This document shows, in pieces, positions 55,697 through 63,906 of a DNA stretch of 64,000 bases. A program made the position numbers and the translations under genes. The DNA is from JARRQJ01 sp037381915 (GTDB lineage: Bacteria > Pseudomonadota > Gammaproteobacteria > DRLM01): positions 29,296 through 93,295 of the forward strand of contig JARRQJ010000028.1 in assembly GCA_037381915.1 (NCBI GenBank), given 5' to 3'. The notes under the pieces were generated by a model. That model did no database searches. It was not told where the DNA came from and worked only from the letters and a program-made list of their open reading frames with translations. Each line of letters starts with the position of its first letter. Position 1 is the first letter of the stretch.

Positions 55697-55921
55697 TCTA
55701 TTTGTCAATCAGATGTCGGCATATATGTTGCTAAACCTTCGGGCGATCAGTCAAAGCCGAATCATCCGCTCATCCGTACGAGCCCGAGATGATTCATTGG
55801 CACAATAGGAGACCGATCAGCACCTAAAACCGTATTTGTAGCTACTCAGTCTCAAACCGGACAGCAGTCGATTCGACGATCGGCCTTTTTTGCGCTGTTT
55901 CGGGGAAACGGACGAGACGAA

Positions 55922-56707
55922 ATGATGGGAGTCATGATGTTCGACAAACATTTTGAAGCCGTACTGGCCGATTGTGAAGAAGGGAAACGCGTACACTACA
56001 AAATTCGTTATCAGGTCTATTGCATGGAAGCCGGCTATGAGGACTCCAGCGCTTTTGTCGGCGATGAAGAAAAAGACGAATGGGATAAGCACTCGGCGCA
56101 CTTCCTGATCCGCTCGAAGCTCACCGGTGAATGGATCGCCGCCATGCGCTTGATACTCCCGGGCGCTAAGGGCAGCCACCCGGTATTTCAATTCTGCGAT
56201 ATCGACGGTTCCGTTGCCAACCGGACCCACGGCTCGACAACCGGCGAAATCTCGCGGCTGTGCATCGTCAATTCGTTCAGACGCAAACTGACGACCGGCC
56301 GGGCTGAAATGGAGCGATCCTGCCCGGACCAACAAGGATTTACCGCTCACGCCCAGTTAAGGGACCGCTGCAAGGAACCGTTGATTGTGCTGGGCCTGTT
56401 CCGGGCGGCGGCTCAATACAGCCGCGAACACGGCATACCTTATTGGTATTTTCTCACTACTTCGGCCCTGGCAAGAATGCTCAAGCGCATGAATGTTCAT
56501 ATGGTCAAGGCCGGCGGTTCCTGTATGCATAACGGAGAGCGCCATCCGTTTCTGATAGACCTGCGGGACGCGGTCGAACGCGCCCGTCGCGGCTCCGGCG
56601 TCATCGCCCAGATGCTGGATAATCAAGTGGGATATGTGCCCTACTCCCAACTCCCCAAGGACACAGACCAAGGAAGCTCCCCATTCCTGCAACCCTACGC
56701 GGCCTGA
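55922..56707 (+). CDS. PEP-CTERM/exosortase system-associated acyltransferase (LuxI-like), second copy
   Basis: 261 residues. The LuxI-like region is KIRYQVYCMEAGYEDSS near residues 27-43, DKHSAHFLIRSKLTGEWIAAMRLILPG, and TTGEISRLCIVNSFRRK (Glu and Arg of the family). It is homologous to 54145-54900 but on the opposite strand and diverged, so the two are likely specialised. ATGs at 55922, 55925, 55934 and 55937 are all possible starts. A long leader with a candidate operator precedes it. The product is not known; acyl transfer to an exported molecule is inference. Confidence 0.9.
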   Translation: MMGVMMFDKHFEAVLADCEEGKRVHYKIRYQVYCMEAGYEDSSAFVGDEEKDEWDKHSAHFLIRSKLTGEWIAAMRLILPGAKGSHPVFQFCDIDGSVANRTHGSTTGEISRLCIVNSFRRKLTTGRAEMERSCPDQQGFTAHAQLRDRCKEPLIVLGLFRAAAQYSREHGIPYWYFLTTSALARMLKRMNVHMVKAGGSCMHNGERHPFLIDLRDAVERARRGSGVIAQMLDNQVGYVPYSQLPKDTDQGSSPFLQPYAA

Positions 56708-56810
56708 ATCTCCTCAAGCTTCGAGCCGGATCGGCAGATAATAATATCAGCCAAACCTTAGCTTGGTGCTGTAACGGAGCCCCGCCCGCCGATGATGGAG
56801 TTTTTGGTCA

Positions 56811-57593
56811 ATGAGAAGTCCTATCTCAAATGTGTTGCGCCCTTATCTTTATTCTATAGTGTCCCTGCTGGCGGCCGGGACGCCGTTTACCGCCGCACTT
56901 GCCGCGCATGCCGGCAGCAATAAATCCGCGGAAGATATTCTCCGCCAAGCGGACGCGATCCGTTTCCCCCAAATGAGCTTTGAGACCAATGTCACCATTA
57001 CTACCCGGACGTCGGGGGGGAATGGCGAAATCTTCAAGTATCGGGTCTTATCGCGCGGAAATGATAAAACCTTGGTCATCACTACAGCACCCGCTACGGA
57101 TCGGGGACAAATACTACTCATGTCAGGACGTGATCTATGGGTGTACATGCCGACCATCTCCCAGCCCATCCGCTTACCTCTCGCCCGACGGCTGACCGGG
57201 CAGGTGGCGAACGGGGATCTGGCGCGCGCCAACTTTACGGGCGACTATAACCCAAAGATTCTGCGAACCGAAGCCATCGGCGGCCAAACCTACTATGTGC
57301 TCGAACTCATGGCGGTGGACCGCAGCGTGACCTACCATCGGGTCGTCTACTGGGTGAATCGCGACAACTCGCGCCCGTATAAAGCGCAGTTCTATACCCT
57401 TTCGGGTCGTCTCATGAAAACCTGCCTCTATCAAAACTTCAAATCCATGGCGGGAAAATCGCGGCCAACGCGCCTGGTCATGACCGACGCCCTGCATAAG
57501 GGGGAACAATCCATTCTCGAATACAGCCACCTGCGGTTACGTAATCTGCCCGACAAGTATTTCACCAAAGACTATCTCAAGAAATTGAATTAA
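56811..57593 (+). CDS. LolA-like outer-membrane lipoprotein-sorting protein
   Basis: 260 residues with a signal peptide (SIVSLLAAGTPFTAALAAHA). The half-barrel LolA-like family shows SFETNVTITTRTSGGNGEIFKYRVLSR, GQILLMSGRDLWVYMPTISQPIRLPL and a CLYQNFKSMAGKSRPTRLVMTDAL region; the C-terminus is KYFTKDYLKKLN. Proteins of this type carry lipid or lipoprotein cargo across the periplasm. It starts 103 bases after the acyltransferase gene and faces the two FtsX permease genes. Together they suggest a private Lol-like route; the cargo is unknown. Confidence 0.88.
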   Translation: MRSPISNVLRPYLYSIVSLLAAGTPFTAALAAHAGSNKSAEDILRQADAIRFPQMSFETNVTITTRTSGGNGEIFKYRVLSRGNDKTLVITTAPATDRGQILLMSGRDLWVYMPTISQPIRLPLARRLTGQVANGDLARANFTGDYNPKILRTEAIGGQTYYVLELMAVDRSVTYHRVVYWVNRDNSRPYKAQFYTLSGRLMKTCLYQNFKSMAGKSRPTRLVMTDALHKGEQSILEYSHLRLRNLPDKYFTKDYLKKLN

Positions 57594-57620
57594 CCGCGGC
57601 GACCTCCGTACCGGAAAGCC

Positions 57621-58832
57621 TCAAATGTTGTGACGCAAGGCATCCACGACTGCGAGCCGCGAGACGCGTTTCGCCGCCAGCATCGCCGCCGCGAGTGTCG
57701 CCACGTAGCCGACTACCACGCTCATCAGCAGCACCGACGGCACCACTCGGATAAATGCGGTGTAACCGCTGCTCATATTGGGTGGTGGCGGCATGGGAAT
57801 CCCGATCGCGGAAATGAGTTCCGCGAGCAACACCCCGAGGATCACGCCGGCAAGGGAGCCGAATAGGCCAAGCAAGGCATTTTCAGCAACGATGAGACGA
57901 AACAGATCCCTACCGCGATTACCCAGGGCCAGCATCGTCCCGAACTCACCAATACGCTCCTGTACCGCCAAAATAACACTGTTGAGTACCCCGAGCAGGA
58001 CCATGATCAATATGATCAGTCTCATCACACCGAAATAACGCTTATATAGTTCCACCACCTTGTCGTAGAAATCCGCCAGTTGCCGCCACGTCTTCACTTC
58101 ATATTCATTGGCCGGGAGCCGCGCCTCGACTGCCGCCGCCACCTCCGCCGTGGCGCGCGTATGATCCAAGAGCACGACCAGGCTGTGCGCGGCCTGAGTC
58201 TGTAACAATTCCTGAGCGGCCGGCAATGCAACCCGCACGGCATGGTCATCGTAATCCTTGCCGATGGTGCGAAAGACGCCAACCACTTTAAAATCCAGAC
58301 TGTTTAAGGCACCGTCTGGGGTGGTCAAGGTCAGAGTGGCGAAATCGCCCGGTTGCAATTGCAGGGCGCGGGCCACGCCTTCTCCCAAGGCTATGCCGTA
58401 GGCATCCTTATCGCTCGGTGCACGTCCCGCCAACCAGGTAACGGCGCTATCCAGTTCGCGCTCCTTGTCCACTTCCACGCCCTCGCCTTCGATGGGCAGG
58501 TCCGCATGACCATTATTCAACACCCCGCTGAAATACAGGCGCTCCATCACCTGCTCGACGTGCGGCAATTGCATCAATTGCCGGGAGAGGTCACGGGGGT
58601 GTTGGATCAAATAGCGGTAGGGATCGCGCCGGCCGTGTACGTAGTAACCCGCCCTATACACCTGGATATGACCGAGCTGGGAATGAATGGTGGATTCGCG
58701 CAGCTGCGCGAACATATCGTCCACGAATCCGCCGCTCAATATAAGCGCCGTCACGCCAAAGGCCACCGCCGTCAGCGTAATACCGGTGCGCAGCTTATGC
58801 CGGAACAAGTTGCGGAAGGCGAGCTTGAGCAT
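57621..58832 (-). CDS. FtsX-like ABC permease (LolC/E/MacB type)
   Basis: 403 residues. One N-terminal membrane helix (TGITLTAVAFGVTALILSGGF), a periplasmic domain of roughly 220 residues, then three C-terminal helices (MRLIILIMVLLGVLNSVILAV, LLGLFGSLAGVILGVLLAEL, VLLMSVVVGYVATLAAAMLA). It ends in the family motif RVSRLAVVDALRHNI. It is a paralogue of the upstream permease at 58845, 12 bases away; the pair probably forms a heterodimer. The nearest ATPase of matching type is at 53400-54098. Confidence 0.92.
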   Translation of the reverse strand: MLKLAFRNLFRHKLRTGITLTAVAFGVTALILSGGFVDDMFAQLRESTIHSQLGHIQVYRAGYYVHGRRDPYRYLIQHPRDLSRQLMQLPHVEQVMERLYFSGVLNNGHADLPIEGEGVEVDKERELDSAVTWLAGRAPSDKDAYGIALGEGVARALQLQPGDFATLTLTTPDGALNSLDFKVVGVFRTIGKDYDDHAVRVALPAAQELLQTQAAHSLVVLLDHTRATAEVAAAVEARLPANEYEVKTWRQLADFYDKVVELYKRYFGVMRLIILIMVLLGVLNSVILAVQERIGEFGTMLALGNRGRDLFRLIVAENALLGLFGSLAGVILGVLLAELISAIGIPMPPPPNMSSGYTAFIRVVPSVLLMSVVVGYVATLAAAMLAAKRVSRLAVVDALRHNI

Positions 58833-58844
58833 TATTCCCGACCG

Positions 58845-60062
58845 CTAACGGTTGTATCGCAAGGCATCGACGATGACCAGACGCGATGCCCGCCATGCGG
58901 GATAGAGGCTCGCCGCCACCGTGGTGACCACAATGAGCAGGAAGCCTCCCACCACGAGCATGGGCGTCAGCAGGATTTTGGCATCGAAGCCGAAGGCCAT
59001 GCCGGGAGAGGGCGGCATGGGAATGCCTACGGCGGAGATGATCTGCGCGGCCAGCCATCCGACCACCACCCCCAAAATGCCACCCAACACCCCAAGCAAC
59101 AGACCTTCGCCCATGAACAAACCCACTATCCGCCGACGACGGTAACCCAGCGCCAGCAAGGTCCCGATTTCACCTGTGCGCTCAAAGACATTAGCAATCA
59201 TACTGTTGGAGATGCTTAACACGACAATGATAGCGATCATCGCCCTCAAAACGTTCATTTGCCTGGAAAAGAGCGCCACGGTCTTGTTATAGAAATCCGA
59301 GAGTTTATACCAGGGAGTAAACTCGAAAGGCCCGGAACTGTCACGGGGAAACTTAGCCTGCAAATAGTGCAATACCGCATCGGTCTGGGCCGTATTCTTG
59401 AGCAGCACCACCCAAGTGTGCACGCCCGAGACGTTCAATAGGCGCTGGGCCACCGCCAAGGGCACGCGCAACGCATAATCATCGTAGGACTTGGACGGGG
59501 TTCGAAACACGCCGCGTACCGTGACCTCCACAGCGCCGAATCCACCATTCAATTTCGTCACCATTAATACTACGCGGTCACCGACGCCTGCCCCCAAATT
59601 TGCGGCGAGCCCGGCGCCTAGAATGACCCCTTTGTCGTCCGCCGACGCCAATTGCGCCCCGCGCATCATGGCCAACCATCGACTAACCTGCGCCTCGGTC
59701 TTCGGCACCACGCCCTCACCCAAAAATGAAATGGTGTGATCCTTATGGCTGATCAGCCCACTAAAGGCCAAACGCGGGGTTATCATCTTGACTTCTGGCA
59801 AGCGCGCTACGCGATCCATGACAGGAGTGTGCTCGGGCATAAGAAAGGCGAATGGTTCGGCAAAACCGCGCTCAAAATAGCCCGGCCGAGTAATCTGAAT
59901 ATGCCCAAGTTGTGACTCGATGGCGCTTTCTCTTCCCGCGGAATATATCCACTCAATGAATCCCCCGGCCAGGAGCAGAGCCACCAGTCCAAACGTCACG
60001 ACGGAAAACGCCATTAGCGACCGCTTACGATGTCGAAACAGGTTGTAGAATGAAAGCACCAT
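58845..60062 (-). CDS. FtsX-like ABC permease (LolC/E/MacB type)
   Basis: 405 residues. N-terminal helix (KRSLMAFSVVTFGLVALLLAGGF), large periplasmic part, three C-terminal helices (VLRAMIAIIVVLSISNSMIANV, LLLGVLGGILGVVVGWLAAQI, LLTPMLVVGGFLLIVVTTVAASLY), ending SRLVIVDALRYNR. It is the first gene of a permease pair and likely works with the LolD-like ATPase and the LolA-like protein. An ATG is at 60062. No signal peptide or catalytic residue is expected in this family. Confidence 0.92.
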   Translation of the reverse strand: MVLSFYNLFRHRKRSLMAFSVVTFGLVALLLAGGFIEWIYSAGRESAIESQLGHIQITRPGYFERGFAEPFAFLMPEHTPVMDRVARLPEVKMITPRLAFSGLISHKDHTISFLGEGVVPKTEAQVSRWLAMMRGAQLASADDKGVILGAGLAANLGAGVGDRVVLMVTKLNGGFGAVEVTVRGVFRTPSKSYDDYALRVPLAVAQRLLNVSGVHTWVVLLKNTAQTDAVLHYLQAKFPRDSSGPFEFTPWYKLSDFYNKTVALFSRQMNVLRAMIAIIVVLSISNSMIANVFERTGEIGTLLALGYRRRRIVGLFMGEGLLLGVLGGILGVVVGWLAAQIISAVGIPMPPSPGMAFGFDAKILLTPMLVVGGFLLIVVTTVAASLYPAWRASRLVIVDALRYNR

Positions 60063-60170
60063 TTAAACGACGCAGAACTGAGCGGGATACCACCTTGATT
60101 CAAAGCCAAAGCAACGCGGCATTAACGGATGCCTCAACCTCATATCTGTTTCGGTCGGCCACTCCAATGC

Positions 60171-61784
60171 TCAAGGCAAGCGCGAATACCGTCCAGGAGC
60201 GATGATGCTATCCGGATCCAGGGCGTGCTTAATTTTGGACACAGTATCCCAGAACCCGTTTTTCTGCCCTGTGATCAAAGGCATCGAATTCACGCTCATC
60301 CGGTACGGAACAAAGCCCTCTTCCTGGCCGGCCTCAAACAAAGCCCGATAGCACGCTTGCGCCTTCGCCGCACCCTCGGCATCATCGCGCCGGAACAACA
60401 AGGGTACTGTACCGTCAAAACAGCGATCTGAAAGACTGGTCAACGTAATTAAGGGATCGATTCCATAAGCGGGACAAATACGCCGCACCATCTCCACGAA
60501 CAAACGAACTTTCTCCGGTTTCATGGGCACCAAAGGCGCGTACCAGATCAATCCGCATCCATCCCTAGCTGGATCCTTACCCACCCCACCGGAAGGAAGG
60601 ATACCAGACTTCCAATAGGCGAGCGGCAGGGCGATCTCGCTGGGCCGCCCCTCCATAATACACAAGGCATCATTAAGCTTATTCAGCTTCGTCACTAATC
60701 CGGCCGTGTGTTTTGCGGGAAGAAAGTCAAGGAGACGCTGAAGTCGGCTTACCGTCCCTGAATTCAGAAACCGTAGTCGCTGCACGTGGGAACGCAGCTT
60801 CGCTTTGATGACCGAGCAGGCGACTTCAACTAATCTCGCGTCCCCATAGATCGCCCCGACACCGGTCCATGTCGTCACCCGGTGTCGCTTGGCCAGCTCG
60901 GCAATGGTCTGAGGAGGAATGACGCCGCTGCGCACTGCTTCATGGGGATAGGGCACCATCATAGAAAGCACGCGCTCCGCATTCATGAGATTGATGGAAC
61001 CTGTAATCCCTGACATGGAGCGCAACACATTCCTTATGGCCGCGACGGCTGGTTCCAGCCCTTCCTCGTCGACAACCGAGAAAAAGAAGGCCTTGATCTT
61101 TTCCGGTCTGGGTGCAAGTGCGATGGTCATCTGAGTAACAATCCCGACCCCTCCCTGAGCAAACAGGCCATCCAGATAAGGTCCCACACCCCACTTGTAG
61201 GCACGATCCACCGACGACCCGCCGAGCTCGGTTAAAGCCGGCCTGTAAATACCGCCGTCTGCCAGCACCGCCTCCAGGGCCGTGACGGCACCGAAGTGGT
61301 CCGCGTAGGGAGTGATCCCATAACCGCGATCCAACGCATTGCCTACCAGGCTGCAGAATGGTCCGGCGCCCGTCACCGGCACAAGAAATGGCAAGCCGTT
61401 CTGCTCGATGTATTCGCTAAGCTGCTGCTGTGTTACGCCGGGCTCCAAGGTAACTACCCCCAGCTCTACGTCGAAGTCCAATATCCGATTCATGTTTGAC
61501 AGATCGACTACGACACACCCGTCCACCACCGGATTCGCGCTACCGTAGCCCCAGTTATGACCGGTGCTAATCGGGTAAAGGGGTACCCGATAGCGGCCCG
61601 CGACAATCACTATATCCTGGACCTCACGCACGGTGCGGGGGCAAAGCACGGCTGGAATGAAGCGATTTGTCGGCGTGGTGCAAACACCGTAACGTGCGAG
61701 CACCGAGGAATCAGTTAGCACAGCCTCGGTACCGAGCACTGCGCGCCAGTCGTTCAGGGCCTGTTCAAGTGCTAACTTATTCAT
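60171..61784 (-). CDS. FAD-linked oxidase (VAO/p-cresol methylhydroxylase-like)
   Basis: 537 residues from the ATG at 61784 (MNKLALEQALNDWRAVLG). The open frame runs on to 62189, but that stretch overlaps the membrane-protein gene and has no resemblance. FAD-binding half: VLCPRTVREVQDIVIVAGRYRVPLYPISTGHNWGYGSANP, VVVDLSNMNRI and LEPGVTQQQLSEYIEQ. The C-terminal oxidase half follows, with AYGIDPLITLTSLSDRCFDG and a KHALDPDSIIAPGRY end. The architecture is the vanillyl-alcohol-oxidase/PCMH flavoprotein type. The substrate is unknown; it does not obviously belong to polysaccharide synthesis. It starts 8 bases after the membrane-protein gene. Confidence 0.88.
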   Translation of the reverse strand: MNKLALEQALNDWRAVLGTEAVLTDSSVLARYGVCTTPTNRFIPAVLCPRTVREVQDIVIVAGRYRVPLYPISTGHNWGYGSANPVVDGCVVVDLSNMNRILDFDVELGVVTLEPGVTQQQLSEYIEQNGLPFLVPVTGAGPFCSLVGNALDRGYGITPYADHFGAVTALEAVLADGGIYRPALTELGGSSVDRAYKWGVGPYLDGLFAQGGVGIVTQMTIALAPRPEKIKAFFFSVVDEEGLEPAVAAIRNVLRSMSGITGSINLMNAERVLSMMVPYPHEAVRSGVIPPQTIAELAKRHRVTTWTGVGAIYGDARLVEVACSVIKAKLRSHVQRLRFLNSGTVSRLQRLLDFLPAKHTAGLVTKLNKLNDALCIMEGRPSEIALPLAYWKSGILPSGGVGKDPARDGCGLIWYAPLVPMKPEKVRLFVEMVRRICPAYGIDPLITLTSLSDRCFDGTVPLLFRRDDAEGAAKAQACYRALFEAGQEEGFVPYRMSVNSMPLITGQKNGFWDTVSKIKHALDPDSIIAPGRYSRLP

Positions 61785-61792
61785 AAGCAAGA

Positions 61793-62464
61793 CTATAGAC
61801 GGAGCCGGACCGGTGCCTCGAAGTTGGCAACGATGGGCAGCACGATCCGCCTTAGGAATAACCCAACACCACCCCACAGCGTGATAAACCATAAGGGGAC
61901 CCCACCGAGGGGTTCTCCAGGATACGTCCACTGACCGCTCCACACTCCTGTGTACTCGACAGCCGCTCCAAAAAGAACCATATAACCTACGTACCCGAGA
62001 TCCAAGGGTTCGTGGAACAGCGCAATCCCGATCAAGAGCAAAGTCGCAGTCACCGCCAGCAGAAGATGCGGATCGGGTATTGCGCCAAAGGCCAATGCGT
62101 ACAGCACCGCGAGCGCCCACGCGTCCCAGCGCTTTTGAGGTGCAACGCCGCCGACCATGCGCTTGGTGTGGAGCAGATAAAAACCCCACATAAAAAACTC
62201 ATAAACCGGCATACCAAGAAAATCGGGCCGGGAAAAGCTGAAGATACCCTGTTTAAGTGAGGCTGCATTCATTGCGGTGAAAAACAGACAGGCACCGCAA
62301 TACATGGCAAATTCAGCACCAGAAAGGCGCCGGAAGGTAATCAACCATAGCGACAGAAGAGCCGCAAGTTTCCCCAGATTAGTAGGAACAAGGGCAAGGA
62401 TGGTGAGTGTTGCCAGGAACTGGAACAGCAATATCAATCGGTTAGCCAACACAGGAGCGAGCAC
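61793..62464 (-). CDS. Integral membrane protein of unknown function
   Basis: 223 residues from GTG (AAGG nine bases upstream). About six hydrophobic segments: LILLFQFLATLTILALV, FAMYCGACLFFTAMNA, YEFFMWGFYLL, WALAVLYALAFGAI, LLLAVTATLLLIGIALF and YVGYMVLFGAAVEYTGVW. A GQWTYPGEPLGGVPLWF segment with Pro and aromatic residues lies before the last helix. It is vaguely like carotenoid-pathway CruF-type membrane proteins, but the match is weak. It is coupled to the flavin oxidase gene, so a shared pathway is likely; the function is unknown. Confidence 0.72.
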   Translation of the reverse strand: MLAPVLANRLILLFQFLATLTILALVPTNLGKLAALLSLWLITFRRLSGAEFAMYCGACLFFTAMNAASLKQGIFSFSRPDFLGMPVYEFFMWGFYLLHTKRMVGGVAPQKRWDAWALAVLYALAFGAIPDPHLLLAVTATLLLIGIALFHEPLDLGYVGYMVLFGAAVEYTGVWSGQWTYPGEPLGGVPLWFITLWGGVGLFLRRIVLPIVANFEAPVRLRL

Positions 62465-63281
62465 AGTTAGCGCCTTAGTTTTGCCCAGATATGCACTGCC
62501 ATCCCTATGTGGCGAGCCACCCTGCTCTGGATTTCGTGAACTGTAAACGTTAAAGAATTATATAATGTTAACATACGGTTGTGGTCTGCACGAATCCGGC
62601 ACTGTCTAGTTACAGTAGGATGTCGTGACGACCAACAAGAACAGTCACAAGTTCGTGGACCGCCTAAAGCTGTGAGGGGGTTACGGCCCTAGTCGAATAC
62701 ATGCTTAAGCTCCTCCAGCAGCCCCGGTCCCCTCGTCGGAGCGCGATTAGTCCGCCGTTGGAGAGACCTTCCTGACGATTCGTCCGGCTTTCTATTGGAT
62801 CAGGGTAGTCGGGTATAGGCGGTAGTCCGCCACAGTGGAACCAAACAGCGACCTTGAAGGAGCTGGGATTCCCGTCGCCACAGGCGCGTTGCTGAGCGGT
62901 GGCGGTTTTGGCATTTATACCACGGGCTACGGCGTTGGTGACGCGATGCGTGAACTGGACCAGCAAATGGTTGCCAGGCAACGCTCAGCTGAGCGGCGGG
63001 CCACGGGCCCGAAGCTGTGGTGCGTCGCCCACCAGGTGCCTGGAATGTCGGAACGCCGCCGCCCATACGAGGCCTGTCGTTAAGCTCGGTGCCCTTCAGT
63101 GGCGCGAAACACTCGTGCGCCCGGTCGTTCATATGCTCCGGACTGGCCTGCTACAGGTACTTGGCGGTATTCTGGCGTGGACCACCTACGCAGACCAGGA
63201 TTACCTCAGGGAGAGGCTGGTTCAGCAATGATTGAGACTCCGTACCAATCAGGCCATGTAGCGCAATCTTTTAATGCCTAA
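62465..63281. other. Intergenic region with decayed transposase sequence
   Basis: About 820 bases between the membrane-protein gene and MITE-like copy D. Sequence at 62540-62600 is AT-rich (TATATAATG at about 62560-62568) and could carry a promoter for the minus-strand oxidase pair. The transposase remnant is listed separately; no intact gene is seen. Confidence 0.45.
62802..63055 (-). mobile_element. ISL3-family transposase C-terminal remnant
   Basis: The minus-strand frame ending near 62802 contains QFTHRVTNAVARGINAKTA, QQRACGDGNPSSFKVAVWFHCGGL. This matches the C-terminal pattern FTHRITNA-x-S/E-x-LN-K ... RAYGFRN-x(3)-FK-x(4)-FHCGGL that I know from ISL3/IS204-type transposases. Upstream residues WWATHHSFGP belong to the same protein but lie one frame over, so at least one frameshift is present, and the N-terminal part is missing. 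No intact ISL3 copy is seen in the window. Confidence 0.65.
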
Positions 63282-63436
63282 GTAAGCTCTGATTAATTCG
63301 TCCCTTCCCCCTCAGGGGGAAGGACAGGATGGGGGTGGGGTTATTAACTGATTGAATGTATTGTAGCCGTTCAAAACCCCATCCCCTCCCCAACCCTCCC
63401 CTTGATGGGGAGGGTGAATAAATCAGAGGTTCCCTA
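63282..63436 (+). repeat. MITE-like element, copy D
   Basis: Same orientation as copies A and C, from GTAAGCTCTGATTAATTCG to AATCAGAGGTTCC. One hairpin has a single mismatch (CTTGATGGGGAGGG). The flanks are TGCCTAA on the left and CTAAGGA on the right, which could reflect a short target duplication. It lies between the ISL3 remnant and the last gene. Confidence 0.8.
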
Positions 63437-63906
63437 AGGATTCATCCAGGAAACACACAGCAATGAAGAAGGCCGTCGCCGCCAATGTCGAATTATTTAA
63501 CAGTCGATTGCTGCCATGACGGCTGCGGCACCCGTGCATTGTCAAAGGCACACGACTTAATTTCGCTTACCGCTCAGCACATTACACTATCCGCCAGCCA
63601 CAGCGGCTTTCGCGGCCGCTCGCCGATAGTACGGACACTGGATACTCGTCCGGCAGCATCGTGTGAGAACAATGTTGAGAGACTTCTATAAAACAACACT
63701 CCAGAGATGGCGGCGTGTCGGTATTCCTTACACATCGATTCGGACGTATACCAATAACTCCCATAGAATCTACGTAACAGCATGATATTTAATGCTATTT
63801 AGAATAGTGGCACAGGCCTTGCTTTACATTGATCATCCTACCCAAGTGTCATCCAGTTTCTAAGGGACAAGTGGGCGGTCTAACGTAACTCACAGGAGAA
63901 TTAAAC
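63437..63906. other. Upstream region of the terminal secreted-protein gene
   Basis: About 470 bases with no supported gene; a 68-codon frame at 63485 has no family resemblance. It contains a strong sigma-54-type promoter and a clear ribosome site. Any enhancer-binding-protein site would be upstream of 63800. Confidence 0.5.
63808..63823 (+). promoter_or_regulatory. Sigma-54 (RpoN) promoter upstream of the terminal secreted-protein gene
   Basis: TGGCAC, five bases (AGGCC), TTGCT. This is an exact match to the -24/-12 consensus TGGCAC-N5-TTGC(A/T), with the GG and GC ten bases apart. The start point would be near 63834 and the leader about 73 bases. PEP-CTERM protein genes in XrtA organisms are known to be controlled by the PrsK/PrsR two-component system with sigma-54, which fits. 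Confidence 0.85.

Larger units (their letters stand above)
55493..55921. other. Upstream region of the second acyltransferase gene
   Basis: AT-rich leader of about 430 bases with no gene. It contains an inverted repeat and a sigma-70-like promoter described separately. A TGGCAC at 55798-55803 lacks a matching -12 TTGC and is not a sigma-54 site. Confidence 0.45.

Noticed and set aside
55798..55808. TGGCAC resembling a sigma-54 -24 element
   Set aside because: The -12 region reads GAGAC rather than TTGC, so the promoter consensus is not met.
61785..62189. Upstream extension of the FAD oxidase
   Set aside because: The extension lies in another frame of the membrane-protein gene and is rich in Arg/Cys/Trp; the oxidase fold begins at the ATG at 61784.
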